Shown: positions 26,557 to 35,510 of the stretch, one piece after another | How the letters are laid out: each line of letters opens with the position of its first letter | How positions within the stretch are numbered: the stretch's first letter is position 1 | NCBI RefSeq assembly: GCF_007859315.1 | Contig: NZ_VOHA01000011.1 | Location: 1-64,000, forward strand | Length of the DNA stretch: 64,000 nt | Source: Reyranella sp. CPCC 100927 | GTDB lineage: Bacteria; Pseudomonadota; Alphaproteobacteria; Reyranellales; Reyranellaceae | Direction: 5' to 3' | Notes under the pieces: generated by a model | What the model saw: the letters and a program-made list of their open reading frames with translations, nothing else | What the model was told of the DNA's origin: nothing | The model's database searches: none | Position numbers and translations under genes: made by a program

Positions 26557-29500
26557 ATGAGCACCGAGCTTCGCGTCGCCACGTTCAACGCATCGCTGAA
26601 CCGCGCCACCGAAGGCGCCCTCATCACCGACCTCAGCACGCCCGGCAACGTCCAGGCGCGTGCCGTGGCCGAGATCATCCAGCGCGCGGCACCCGACATC
26701 GTGCTGGTCAACGAATTCGATTTCGACACGCGCGGCCCCAACGGCAGCTCGCTGGCCGCATCGCTGTTTTCGCAGAACTACCTTTCGGTGTCGCAGAACG
26801 GCGCCGCGCCGATCGACTTCCCCTATGTCTACATCGCACCCTCCAACACCGGCATCGCCTCGGGCTTCGACCTCAACAACAACGGCGCTGTGGTAACCAC
26901 GCCGGGCGCGCCGGGCTACGGCGATGACGCGCTGGGCTTCGGCGCTTTCCCCGGCCAGTTCGGCATGGTGATCTATTCGCGCCATCCCATCGACGCCGCC
27001 AACGTACGCACGTTCCAGAATTTCCTGTGGAAGGACATGCCGGGCGCCCGGCTGCCCGACGATCCCAACACGGCGCAGCCGCAGGACTGGTACTCGCCGC
27101 AGGAGCTGGCGGCACTGCCGCTGTCGTCCAAGAGCCACTGGGACATCCCGGTCACGGTGAACGGTGAGACCGTGCACATCCTGGCGGCGCACCCGACGCC
27201 GCCGGTGTTCGACGGCCCGGAAGACCGCAACGGCTTGCGCAACGCCGACGAGATCCGCTTCTGGGACGACTACGTGACGCCGGGCGCCGGCGGCTACATC
27301 TATGACGATCACGGCGGCACCGGCGGCTTGGCGCCGGGCGAACGCTTTGTCATCGTGGGCGACTACAATGCCGATCCCAACGATGGCGACAGCGTCGACA
27401 AGGCGATCCAGCAGATCCTGAACAATCCCAGCGTCGATGGCAGCGTGGTGCCGACCAGCGCCGGCGCGATACAGCAGTCGGCGCTGCAGGGCGGCGCCAA
27501 TGCCACGCATGTCAGCGATCCGGCACGCGACACCGCCGACTTTGCCGACGGCACGCCGGGCAATTTGCGCGCCGACTACGTGCTGCCCTCGCAGGTCGGC
27601 CTCGACGCCAAGGGCGGCGGCGTGTTCTGGCCGTTGAACGACGATCCGACTTTCGGCCTGGTCGGCACGTTCGACCCCGGCTTGCCCGGTGGCTTCCCCA
27701 GCTCCGACCATCGCCTGGTGTACATGGACCTGGCCGTGACCGACGACCAGCGCCGCGATGCCACCGGCCTGGATTTCCTGGGCCAGCTCACCTTCCCCAC
27801 CGGCCTGCAGTTCGAGGATACCGAGGTCGGTGGCCTGTCGGGTATCACCTACGACGCCGCGCGCGGCGTCTTCTACGCCATCGCCGACGATCGCAGCCAG
27901 ATCGACCCGGCGCGTTTCTACACGCTGTCGATCGACATCGCCGACGGTACCCTCGGCGCGGGCGACGTCGCCTTCACCGATGTGACGACGCTGCTGGGCG
28001 CCAACGGCCAGCCCTTCCCGGCGCTGTCGCTCGATCCCGAGGGCATCGCGCTGACCGACCGCGGCCTCTTCATCTCGTCGGAGGGTGACGCCAACGCCGG
28101 CGTGGCGCCGTTCGTCAACCTGTTCTCGCTGCAGGGCCAGCAGCTCGCCACCCTGCCCGTCGATGCCAAGTTCCTGCCCAGCGCCAACCACGGCATCCGC
28201 AACAACCTCGCCTTCGAGAGCCTCACCGTCACGCCCGACCAGCGCACGCTCTACACGGCAACCGAGAACGCGCTGTTCCAGGACGGCCCGGCCGTCACGC
28301 TGCAGAGCGGCTCGGCGTCGCGCATCATCCGCTACGACCTGGTGAGCGGACAGCCGGTGGCCGAGTATGTCTACGTCACCGATGCCGTCGAGACGCCGCC
28401 GGTGCCGCCCGACGGCTTCGCCAACAACGGCCTGGTTGACATGCTGGCGATCGACAACGACGGCACGTTCCTGGCCATGGAGCGCGGCTTCTCCACCGGT
28501 GCCGGCAACTTCATCCGCCTCTACGAGGTGCGCACCCAGGGCGCCACCGACGTCTCGCACACCGCGGCCATCCCGACGACGATCGAGGACGGCGAGTTGG
28601 TGGTGAACGTCGATGCGCCGGTGCAGAAGGAGCTGCTGTTCGACCTTGCCGATCTCGGCATCCCGCTCGACAACGTCGAGGGCATCTCGTTCGGCCCGCG
28701 CCTGGCCGACGGGCGTCAGTCGATCATCCTGGTATCGGACAACAATTTCGCCGGCACGCAGTTCACCCAGTTCCTCGCCTTCGCGATCGACCTGCAGGAC
28801 ATCCCCACGATCGCGCCGGTACTGGAGACGCCGCCGGAGAGCCGCTTCCCCGATCCGACGGTCGACGTGGAAGGCCCCGATCCCGACGACCCGGCGATCT
28901 GGCTCAACCCCGACGACCCCAACGCCAGCGTGGTGGTCACCGCGCACAAGGAAGGCGGGCTGCGCGTCTATGACCTGGCCGGCCACGAGATCCAGTCCAT
29001 CGAACCCGAGGGCATCCGCTACAACAACGTCGACGTGCTCTACAACGTGAAGGTGGACGGCACGTTCACCGACCTGTTCGTCGCCTCCGACCGCGCCAAC
29101 GACACGCTCGCGATCTTTGCCGTCGACCCGCAGACCCGCGCCCTCACCAACGTGACGTCGGCCACCGTGCCGGCCAGCATCTTCGGCGTCGACGACGGTG
29201 AGGCCACGGCCTATGGGCTCGACGCCTACACCGGCGCCGACGGCCAGGCCTACGTGTTCGTCACACAAGCCGGCGGTGATCACATCGCGCAGCTGCGCCT
29301 GGTGAACGACCCGGGCGGCAAGGTCTCGTTCGAGTTGGTCCGCACCTTGACCCTGCCCAATCCCGACGACGTCGATCCCGAGGACCTGCAGTCCGAAGGC
29401 ATCGTCGTCGATGACATCACGGGCATCGGCTACGTATCGCTGGAGAGCGGCGGCATCTACAGCTTCAACGCCGATCCCACCAGCGACGGCCGCTTCACCG

Positions 29501-30882
29501 CGTTCGTGGCGCGCGACGCCGATTTCCTGGTGCCCGACCTCGAAGGGCTCTCGATCCGCTACGGCAACGACGGCTCACGCCAGCTCTTCGTGTCGAGCCA
29601 GGGCGACTCGACGTTCTCCGTGATCGACCTCGACACCGGCGATTTCCTCGGCCGCGTCGCCGTCGCCGGCGGCCAGGGCATCGACGGAGTCGAAGAGTCG
29701 GACGGACTCGACATCTTCTCCGGCGCGCTGGGCAACGCCTTTCCCAACGGCCTGGTGGTGATGCAGGACGGCTCCAGCGCGCCGCAGACCGTGTTCCCCG
29801 ATCCCGGCAGCGGCGAGATCCAGAACTTCGACGCCAACTTCAAGTATGTCGATCTGGCCCAGGCGCTGCGTGCGATCGGCCTCGATCCCACGCCGCTCGC
29901 GCGCGACCCGCGTGATCGCGACAAGACCGGCGGCGAGGGCGACGACGTCATGCGCGGCGGCCCCGGCGACGACAGGCTGGCAGGCCACGACGGCGATGAC
30001 CGCATCGACGGCAAAGGTGGCGACGATCACCTGCTGGGCGGTGCCGGCAACGACCGGATCGACGGTGGCGACGGCAACGACGTGATCGACGGCGGTGCCG
30101 GCCGCGACGTGATCGACGGCGGCCGCGGCGATGACGTGCTGATCGGCGCGCTGCCCTCGGGCGGCCATGGCTGGCCGCATGGCCCGTGGTCAGCCGAGGA
30201 CAAACTCGCTCTGCTGTGGGGCCACGGCGGCCGCCGCGGCGAGGTCTATGACGGCGGCGACGGCAACGACACGCTGGATTTCAGTGCCGTCGATGACGAC
30301 ATCAGGCTCGATCTGGCCGACGGTGCCACGCGCTTTGGCACCGCCACCATCATCGATATCGAGAACGTCACCGGCGGCGCCCACGATGACCGGCTGTCGG
30401 GCAACGACGCGGCCAACACGCTGCGCGGCAATGCCGGCGACGACGATCTCGACGGCGGCCGCGGCAACGATCGCCTGTTCGGCGGCGATGGCGATGATCG
30501 GCTCGACGGCGGCCGCGGTCGGGACGTGCTGGTCGGCGGCACGGGCGACGACACGCTGCGCGGCGGCGACGGCATCGACTGGTTCGTGTTCACGACGCCG
30601 GCGGACGGAACCGACCGGCTTCGCGATTTCCAGACGCGCGGCGACGCACGCGACCAGATCGTGTTCGCCGCCACGCTGTTCACGAACTTCACCGGCGATG
30701 ACGGCGCCGATCTGGTTGCCGGCGGCTTCCTGCGCGCCCGCACCACGCACGGCCAGACGGACATCCAGGTCGATGCCGACGGCGGCGGCAACACCTGGAC
30801 CACGATCGCGGAACTGTCGGGCCGCGTCTCGACCGATACGCTGGCCCAGCAGGTGATCATCCAGCACGATCCGCTGGTGTGA
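26557..30882 (+). CDS. Secreted RTX protein: EEP phosphatase/nuclease + phytase-like + beta-propeller phytase
   Basis: 1441 residues, start at ATG 26557 after GGGGAG. Domain order: endonuclease/exonuclease/phosphatase fold about 1-390 (VATFNASLN, IVLVNEFD, GDYNADPNDGD near 268, SSDHRLVY near 382); esterase-like phytase domain about 400-745 (LSGITYD, FYAIADDRS, LDPEGIAL); beta-propeller phytase about 748-1105 (DDPAIWLNPDDPNAS, GGLRVYDLAG, SEGIVVDD). Two blocks of GGxGxD calcium-binding RTX repeats lie at about 1123-1198 and 1233-1345, then a C-terminal secretion region. There is no N-terminal signal peptide, so type I secretion is inferred; no exporter genes are nearby. The likely role is extracellular release of phosphate from phytate, nucleic acids or esters. 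A Pho-box-like array precedes it. Confidence 0.88.
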   Translation: MSTELRVATFNASLNRATEGALITDLSTPGNVQARAVAEIIQRAAPDIVLVNEFDFDTRGPNGSSLAASLFSQNYLSVSQNGAAPIDFPYVYIAPSNTGIASGFDLNNNGAVVTTPGAPGYGDDALGFGAFPGQFGMVIYSRHPIDAANVRTFQNFLWKDMPGARLPDDPNTAQPQDWYSPQELAALPLSSKSHWDIPVTVNGETVHILAAHPTPPVFDGPEDRNGLRNADEIRFWDDYVTPGAGGYIYDDHGGTGGLAPGERFVIVGDYNADPNDGDSVDKAIQQILNNPSVDGSVVPTSAGAIQQSALQGGANATHVSDPARDTADFADGTPGNLRADYVLPSQVGLDAKGGGVFWPLNDDPTFGLVGTFDPGLPGGFPSSDHRLVYMDLAVTDDQRRDATGLDFLGQLTFPTGLQFEDTEVGGLSGITYDAARGVFYAIADDRSQIDPARFYTLSIDIADGTLGAGDVAFTDVTTLLGANGQPFPALSLDPEGIALTDRGLFISSEGDANAGVAPFVNLFSLQGQQLATLPVDAKFLPSANHGIRNNLAFESLTVTPDQRTLYTATENALFQDGPAVTLQSGSASRIIRYDLVSGQPVAEYVYVTDAVETPPVPPDGFANNGLVDMLAIDNDGTFLAMERGFSTGAGNFIRLYEVRTQGATDVSHTAAIPTTIEDGELVVNVDAPVQKELLFDLADLGIPLDNVEGISFGPRLADGRQSIILVSDNNFAGTQFTQFLAFAIDLQDIPTIAPVLETPPESRFPDPTVDVEGPDPDDPAIWLNPDDPNASVVVTAHKEGGLRVYDLAGHEIQSIEPEGIRYNNVDVLYNVKVDGTFTDLFVASDRANDTLAIFAVDPQTRALTNVTSATVPASIFGVDDGEATAYGLDAYTGADGQAYVFVTQAGGDHIAQLRLVNDPGGKVSFELVRTLTLPNPDDVDPEDLQSEGIVVDDITGIGYVSLESGGIYSFNADPTSDGRFTAFVARDADFLVPDLEGLSIRYGNDGSRQLFVSSQGDSTFSVIDLDTGDFLGRVAVAGGQGIDGVEESDGLDIFSGALGNAFPNGLVVMQDGSSAPQTVFPDPGSGEIQNFDANFKYVDLAQALRAIGLDPTPLARDPRDRDKTGGEGDDVMRGGPGDDRLAGHDGDDRIDGKGGDDHLLGGAGNDRIDGGDGNDVIDGGAGRDVIDGGRGDDVLIGALPSGGHGWPHGPWSAEDKLALLWGHGGRRGEVYDGGDGNDTLDFSAVDDDIRLDLADGATRFGTATIIDIENVTGGAHDDRLSGNDAANTLRGNAGDDDLDGGRGNDRLFGGDGDDRLDGGRGRDVLVGGTGDDTLRGGDGIDWFVFTTPADGTDRLRDFQTRGDARDQIVFAATLFTNFTGDDGADLVAGGFLRARTTHGQTDIQVDADGGGNTWTTIAELSGRVSTDTLAQQVIIQHDPLV

Positions 30883-30898
30883 TCCTGGGAGCGCGGTC

Positions 30899-31066
30899 CT
30901 CTTGACCTCTCCCCACCGGGGAGAGGTCGGCGCGCGGGCGCCGGGTGAGGGGGCCGCCGCGCACGCGAGGTGCTTCTCGTCGAACGCCGCGTGCGGCTTC
31001 GACGCCCCCTCACCCGACGCGCGCTGCGCACGCGTCGACCTCTCCCCGGTGGGGAGAGGTCCATCT
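30899..31066. repeat. Composite palindromic repeat, family C variant (CCTCTCCCC...GGGGAGAGG)
   Basis: Starts with ACCTCTCCCC-ACC-GGGGAGAGGT and ends with ACCTCTCCCC-GGT-GGGGAGAGGT, with inner inverted segments CCGGGTGAGGGGGC and GCCCCCTCACCCG. It fills the gap between the RTX gene and the convergent bufferin-like gene and could end both transcripts. Confidence 0.8.
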
Positions 31067-31067
31067 G

Positions 31068-31316
31068 CTACAGGATGCGGCCGCCCTTGGTGGTGCATTC
31101 CAGGGTGGTGGATACGGGGGTCCAACCCTGGCCCTTGCACGCGTTCATGCCCTTGCAGGACGAGCTTGCGCTCTTGCAGGCGCTGGTGCCTTTGCACGCA
31201 TTGATGCCGGCGCATTTCAGCGTGCCCTGTTGTGCCTGGGCGACGGTCGCGACCGTACCTGCAGCGAACAGCGCCGCCGCGGCGGTGGCAAGAACGAGGG
31301 TCGAGCGATGAGCCAT
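31068..31316 (-). CDS. Bufferin-like precursor peptide, BufA2 type (orphan)
   Basis: 82 residues. A signal peptide of about 29 residues (ending AQAQ) precedes a Cys/Lys/Gly pattern: KCAGINACKG, SACKS, SSCKGMNACKGQGW and a last Cys near the C-terminus, six in all. This is the pattern of BufA2-family periplasmic bufferin-type metallophores, peptides whose cysteines are converted by a DUF692 (MNIO) enzyme BufB with BufC to bind copper. That chemistry is known from relatives; here no bufB or bufC lies within the window. GGGAG precedes the ATG at 31316. Confidence 0.8.
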   Translation of the reverse strand: MAHRSTLVLATAAAALFAAGTVATVAQAQQGTLKCAGINACKGTSACKSASSSCKGMNACKGQGWTPVSTTLECTTKGGRIL

Positions 31317-31475
31317 GGAGGTCTCCCGTTGAATCGGGCGGCGCCTGGTTGGATCGCCGCCATGCGGAATACCCGCGGACCATCCCGTTCGGATGTTTCA
31401 CCATCGCGTGATCGCGCTTCAGCGTTTTCGCGGCCGTCCTGAAACTCCGGAAATCCGGTGCGCCATGGCGGCCTC

Positions 31476-33038
31476 TTATTTGCTGCCACCGCCACCAGAA
31501 CCACCACCTCCGCCGGAGCCACCGCCTCCGCCTCCAGAGCCGCCGCCACCTCCTCCACCGGAGCCACCTCCGCCGGAACCGCCGCCGCCTCCACCAGAGC
31601 CGCCGCCAGCACCGCCACCTCCGGAACCGCCGGCGCCAGAACCACCAGCGCCACTGCCGGCACCACTGCCGCCAGCACCAGAACCACCAGCGCCGCTGCC
31701 GGCGCCGCTGCCGCCGGCACCAGAGCCACCGGCGCCACTGCCGGCACCGCTACCGCCGGCACCAGAACCGCCTGCGCCACTGCCAGCACCGCTACCGCCG
31801 GCACCGGAACCGCCTGCGCCACTGCCAGCACCGCTACCGCCGGCACCGGAACCGCCTGCGCTACCGCCGGCACCGCTGCCGCCAGCGCCAGAACCGCCAG
31901 CACCCCCGGCCGAGCCACCCGCCGCACTGCTCGTGCTGCCGACGCCGCTTTCGCCACCGCCTTCGCCATTGATCCCATGGTTGGCGAAGGGATCCACGGC
32001 GCGCGTCGAGCGTCGGGGTGACGCTGCGGCCGGCAGTGGTGGCGGCGGCGATACCGGCATGGCAACGACCGGTTCCGGCTCCGGCGGAATCACCACCATG
32101 TCGGGCGTGGGTTCCGCTGACTGCGGCGGCGGCCGGACGACGCGCGGTTTCGGCCTGGGCACCGGGTTGGCCGGTGCCGGCTTGGCGGCTGCCGGTGCCA
32201 CGGTCCGGGCGATCACCGGTTTCGGTGGTGGCGGCGGTGGCAACTGCGTATCCGCCGGTTTCGGTGGCGTCGGCACGGCCAGCACATCGAGGGGAATCGT
32301 GGCCCGGTTCGAGATGCCCGGCCCCGGTATGGACCCGGGTATGGTGTTCTGCAGCATGATGTCGGGCATCACCGCCGGACGCGGCGCATCGGCGACGGGT
32401 GCCGGCACCGTATCGACCGACGGAATCACGGTCTGATCGGCCGGGCCGGGCTTGGGCGACGCCGGACGCTGCGGCGCGGCCGCCGCGATCGGTGCGACGG
32501 GCTGTACCTTGAGCACGGGCATGCCGGGCAGCGGTGTGTGCGACACCCTCATCGCCGCCAAAGCAAGGTCGGATGCACCTGGCTCAGCCGTGGGCGCCGC
32601 CGGCGGCGCGCGCACGATCGGCCGGGACTCGGGTACGCTGCCCTGTCCTGCACGCCGGATGAGCGATGGCATGGTACCGACGGCCGACGGCGTCGAGTCC
32701 GACACGCCAGGCGGCGATGTCGGTGACGGCTCCGTCGGCACGATCGTGCGATCGGACGTCCCCAGCAGGGCATTGGGCACGCCCGGCACGGTGGCCGCGG
32801 TCATTTCCCGCGACTCGTCGGGCGCCGGACGGCCCGGCCTGTGCGCGCCGCGGAAGGAGTGCAGGTCGACAGGAAGCGCCGCCTCGCCCGGCGCTGCGGT
32901 GTCGCGGCCAGCGACCGCTTCGGCAGGTTGCTCGGTCCCCATGCGCCCGGCGACCAGCAGGCCGATAAAGACAATGTGCAGCACGAGCGATCCGATGATC
33001 GGGAACGTTGCACCTTCTCCGAATCTTGCTGCCGCCAT
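31476..33038 (-). CDS. TonB-like membrane-anchored protein with Gly/Ser repeat tail
   Basis: 520 residues, start at ATG 33038 after AGGGGAAGG. Short cytoplasmic N-terminus, one membrane span (about 12-31, FPIIGSLVLHIVFIGLLVAG), then a long Pro-rich periplasmic stretch (about 90-370) with PPPPPKP- and PKPRV-like runs as in TonB. The expected TonB C-terminal domain is absent; instead about 130 residues are almost purely Gly, Ser and Ala. The protein could be a TonB-family energy transducer that lost its end, or a structural periplasm-spanning protein. No exbB/exbD neighbours. The bufferin-like gene follows 159 bases downstream. Confidence 0.7.
   Translation of the reverse strand: MAAARFGEGATFPIIGSLVLHIVFIGLLVAGRMGTEQPAEAVAGRDTAAPGEAALPVDLHSFRGAHRPGRPAPDESREMTAATVPGVPNALLGTSDRTIVPTEPSPTSPPGVSDSTPSAVGTMPSLIRRAGQGSVPESRPIVRAPPAAPTAEPGASDLALAAMRVSHTPLPGMPVLKVQPVAPIAAAAPQRPASPKPGPADQTVIPSVDTVPAPVADAPRPAVMPDIMLQNTIPGSIPGPGISNRATIPLDVLAVPTPPKPADTQLPPPPPPKPVIARTVAPAAAKPAPANPVPRPKPRVVRPPPQSAEPTPDMVVIPPEPEPVVAMPVSPPPPLPAAASPRRSTRAVDPFANHGINGEGGGESGVGSTSSAAGGSAGGAGGSGAGGSGAGGSAGGSGAGGSGAGSGAGGSGAGGSGAGSGAGGSGAGGSGAGSGAGGSGAGGSGAGSGAGGSGAGGSGAGSGAGGSGAGGSGGGGAGGGSGGGGGGSGGGGSGGGGGGGSGGGGGGSGGGGGSGGGGSK
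31647..31856. repeat. Five tandem 42-base units encoding a 14-residue Gly/Ser/Ala repeat
   Basis: Inside the TonB-like gene, five consecutive copies encode GGSGAGGSGAGSGA. Several units are nearly identical at the DNA level, so unit number is likely to vary between strains by slippage. Flanking sequence out to 31480 is less regular poly-Gly/Ser. Confidence 0.85.
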
Positions 33039-33132
33039 GGCAAGACCTTCCCCTGACGACTCCAGACGCATTGACGCATCGAATGTCGACGGGCGGGGCC
33101 GGGAAAGGTTTCGTGCCGCGGGGGCACGACGA

Positions 33133-33801
33133 TCAGAACAGCCGTGACCGTTTCGTGCCATCGGTCCCGAGCGGCCGGCCCGCGTATCCCGGGCCGTCCA
33201 CCAGCGGCGCCATGGCCGCAACCGCCGTGGCGTCGATGCACACGCGCATGCCGTCCCGGATCGGCCCCCGAAGCGGGCGCAGTCCGGACGGCGAGAGGGT
33301 CAGCAAGCCGCTGGCCTGCAGCGCCTGGATGCGGCTGCGTGACAGCGCGAGTTCGTTCGCCAGCAGGCGATCGACGCGCAGGCTGGTCGGCGCCGTCACG
33401 GTCAGCCGGATCTCCGCCGCTCCGGTCGTGTCCGTGACCAGCAGCCGTTTCTCGACATCGACGGCGGCGGACTCTTCGATGCGCGCCGACCATCGCTTCA
33501 AGGCATCGATGTCGAAGGCCAGGCGCCGCAGCCACCGCGCGTCGTTGGTCTGCAGGGCCTGCAGGAGCGCCGGATCGATGTTGCGCACGTTCTGGCGTTC
33601 GAGGAGCGGCCGGTTCCAGGTGCTGCCGCAGTCGGCGCATCGGTAGATCAGCCAGGCATCGAGGCGCTTGCCGTTGGCGTTAACCCTGGCCTTGTCGCTG
33701 CAGCAGAACGGCCGCGGGCCGCTGCACCGAGGGCACGTCAACCATGGCCGTGGGGTGATCCGGGGCGTGATGATCCATTGAACACAAAAGAGACCCGACA
33801 T
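33133..33801 (-). CDS. DUF1062 family protein
   Basis: 222 residues. The N-terminus shows two CxxC-like pairs (CPRCSG and CADCGSTWN), the latter after LDAWLIYRC, matching DUF1062 proteins, a conserved zinc-ribbon-like family of unknown function. A C-terminal segment (LRVDRLLANELALSRSRIQ) resembles an S4 RNA-binding helix pair. An RNA-related role is an inference only. The gene lies 94 bases upstream of the TonB-like gene on the same strand. Confidence 0.8.
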   Translation of the reverse strand: MSGLFCVQWIITPRITPRPWLTCPRCSGPRPFCCSDKARVNANGKRLDAWLIYRCADCGSTWNRPLLERQNVRNIDPALLQALQTNDARWLRRLAFDIDALKRWSARIEESAAVDVEKRLLVTDTTGAAEIRLTVTAPTSLRVDRLLANELALSRSRIQALQASGLLTLSPSGLRPLRGPIRDGMRVCIDATAVAAMAPLVDGPGYAGRPLGTDGTKRSRLF

Positions 33802-34124
33802 GCCGACTTGCCCTTCCCGACGGGAAGTTCATCAAGTCGACGGCGTGAGGAGCCCCGGTCAGGGGCACGGCGTGGCGCGGAAGGAACGACGGGAGAGCTG
33901 ATGCGCGGCGCGGTGACAGCGGCGGCGGATCGAGCCTGCCAAGCCGGTCTCAAGCCGCCCACGATGACGAACGCACGTTCTCGAATTCGGCAGCGCGACA
34001 CGCGCTGCCCTGCGCTTCCAGTGAACTGGCGAGACCGGCGTTTACGATGGCAAGACAGGAACCTCGGGAAAAACCCGGCGCTCTCTAGCCCAGAAAGATC
34101 AGGCTGGTAAAGCCCGTTGGCGCA
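33802..34124. other. Intergenic region without recognisable gene
   Basis: The 323 bases between the DUF1062 gene and the 3' end of the diiron gene contain a 110-codon open frame on the + strand rich in Arg/Ser that has no ribosome site or family resemblance. I see no repeat family member here. It should hold the promoter of the DUF1062 gene. Confidence 0.4.
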
Positions 34125-35252
34125 TCAGGCCGTCAGTTTCTGGCCGATGACGCGGCGCTTGCGGTTGATTTCGCGCAGGTACTCGATGCCGTCGGCGGCG
34201 ATGGCGTCGCCCACCATCGAGTCACCCTCGCCCACCAGCTCGCCGAGATCGACCCAGGGGCTGTACACGTGCCTGGTGCGGTCGGTGATGATGCCGGCCT
34301 TCAGCAGGGTCTTGATCAGCACGCGGAAGATGTTGGTGCTCTCCTGCATGGAGTTGCGCCGGCTGTCGCGGCCATAGGCTTCGCGCACCGCGTCGCGCAC
34401 CCACTGCCAGTCGAGGCCGAACTCGTCGTAGATGTAGGTGCGCTGACTGATGCTGGTGAGGTTGAACAGCAGCGACTCGAAGACATGGGCGGCCCAGTCC
34501 TCGACCTTCTCGTGCTCCTCCGCCGACAGCTTGGGCAAGGTCCGGTCGGCCCAGATCTTGCCGAACTTGTGGTGGAAGGCCTCGTCGGTCATCACCAGCT
34601 GCACCAGCCGCTTGAGCAGCGGATCGCGGGTGTGGGCGTGGGTGTCGGCGAAGGCGCCCATCGCCAGACCCTCGAGCATGATCTGCATGCCGACCAGCTT
34701 CTTGTAGACGATGGGCGACAGCACGATGTCGTTGAGGAACTTGCCGAGCTCGTCGGCGCAGGGATAGGCCTTGCCCCAGCGCACCTTGATGTAGCGGCCG
34801 AAGCCCGCGACGTGGCGCGCCTCCTCGCGCGCCTGGTTGGCGGCGTATTCCTGGGCGCCGGGATCGAGCAGGATGTCGCACAGCGAGGCCGACAGCGACA
34901 GTGCGCCCTGCTCGCCATGCAGGATGCCCGACATGCGGAAGCGCGTGATGTTGTTGGCCAGACGAATGCGCTGGCTCTCGTCGAGACGATCGGAGACGGC
35001 CGAGTTCAACTCCGGCACCCGGTCGGGCGGCATGATGTACTCGCGCTCGATGTCGAAGGGCTGCGCGTAGTCGAGATAGGCCGGGTTGAACGGATCCCAG
35101 AAGTGATCGTGCGTGGCGCCGATGATGCCGTCGAAGGCATCCGAGCGCATCTCGTAGCGATCGACCTCGATCATCGCCGGAAAATCATCCGGCGCCACCA
35201 CGCTGTAGGCCGGGTCGTGCGTGATGTGCGCGTCGTCCGGGTGGTGGGTCAT
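34125..35252 (-). CDS. Ferritin-like diiron protein (AurF/R2-like oxygenase family)
   Basis: 375 residues, start at ATG 35252 with GGAGGAACCTC just upstream. Four-helix diiron signatures: EEARH (AREEARHVAGFGRYI) and a second DEAFHHKFG, with an earlier Glu in the ILHGEQGAL helix. Such proteins include AurF-type N-oxygenases and R2-like oxidases, which activate oxygen at a di-iron centre. No biosynthetic cluster surrounds it, so substrate is unknown. It stands alone, divergent from a serine hydrolase. Confidence 0.75.
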   Translation of the reverse strand: MTHHPDDAHITHDPAYSVVAPDDFPAMIEVDRYEMRSDAFDGIIGATHDHFWDPFNPAYLDYAQPFDIEREYIMPPDRVPELNSAVSDRLDESQRIRLANNITRFRMSGILHGEQGALSLSASLCDILLDPGAQEYAANQAREEARHVAGFGRYIKVRWGKAYPCADELGKFLNDIVLSPIVYKKLVGMQIMLEGLAMGAFADTHAHTRDPLLKRLVQLVMTDEAFHHKFGKIWADRTLPKLSAEEHEKVEDWAAHVFESLLFNLTSISQRTYIYDEFGLDWQWVRDAVREAYGRDSRRNSMQESTNIFRVLIKTLLKAGIITDRTRHVYSPWVDLGELVGEGDSMVGDAIAADGIEYLREINRKRRVIGQKLTA

Positions 35253-35510
35253 GAGGTTCCTCCGCACGTGTGACATTTTTTCTATTTCAGGTCAGAAAAT
35301 TGTAGCTCTGGCGCCACGCAAAATCTACCCGCATAGAGGAACAATACTGCAAAAAGACCCGAAAATGCCGGCGGAAACCCTAGGGCCAGCGCAACGAGGC
35401 AGCGCGGCCCGGATCGTGTCGTCGGCACAGGAGAGCTTGTCGGATTGACGATGCGCGGTATCAGCCATCACAGTTGGTGCTACAGCGATCTCCACCAAGG
35501 AAGAAAGACA

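Noticed and set aside
31393-32436. Pro-rich 347-codon open frame on the + strand
   Set aside because: Antisense of the Gly/Ser repeats; the minus-strand frame has a strong ribosome site, a membrane span and TonB-like Pro-rich region.
33778-34110. 110-codon open frame on the + strand before the diiron gene
   Set aside because: Arg/Ser-rich, no ribosome site, overlaps the start of the DUF1062 gene, no recognisable family.
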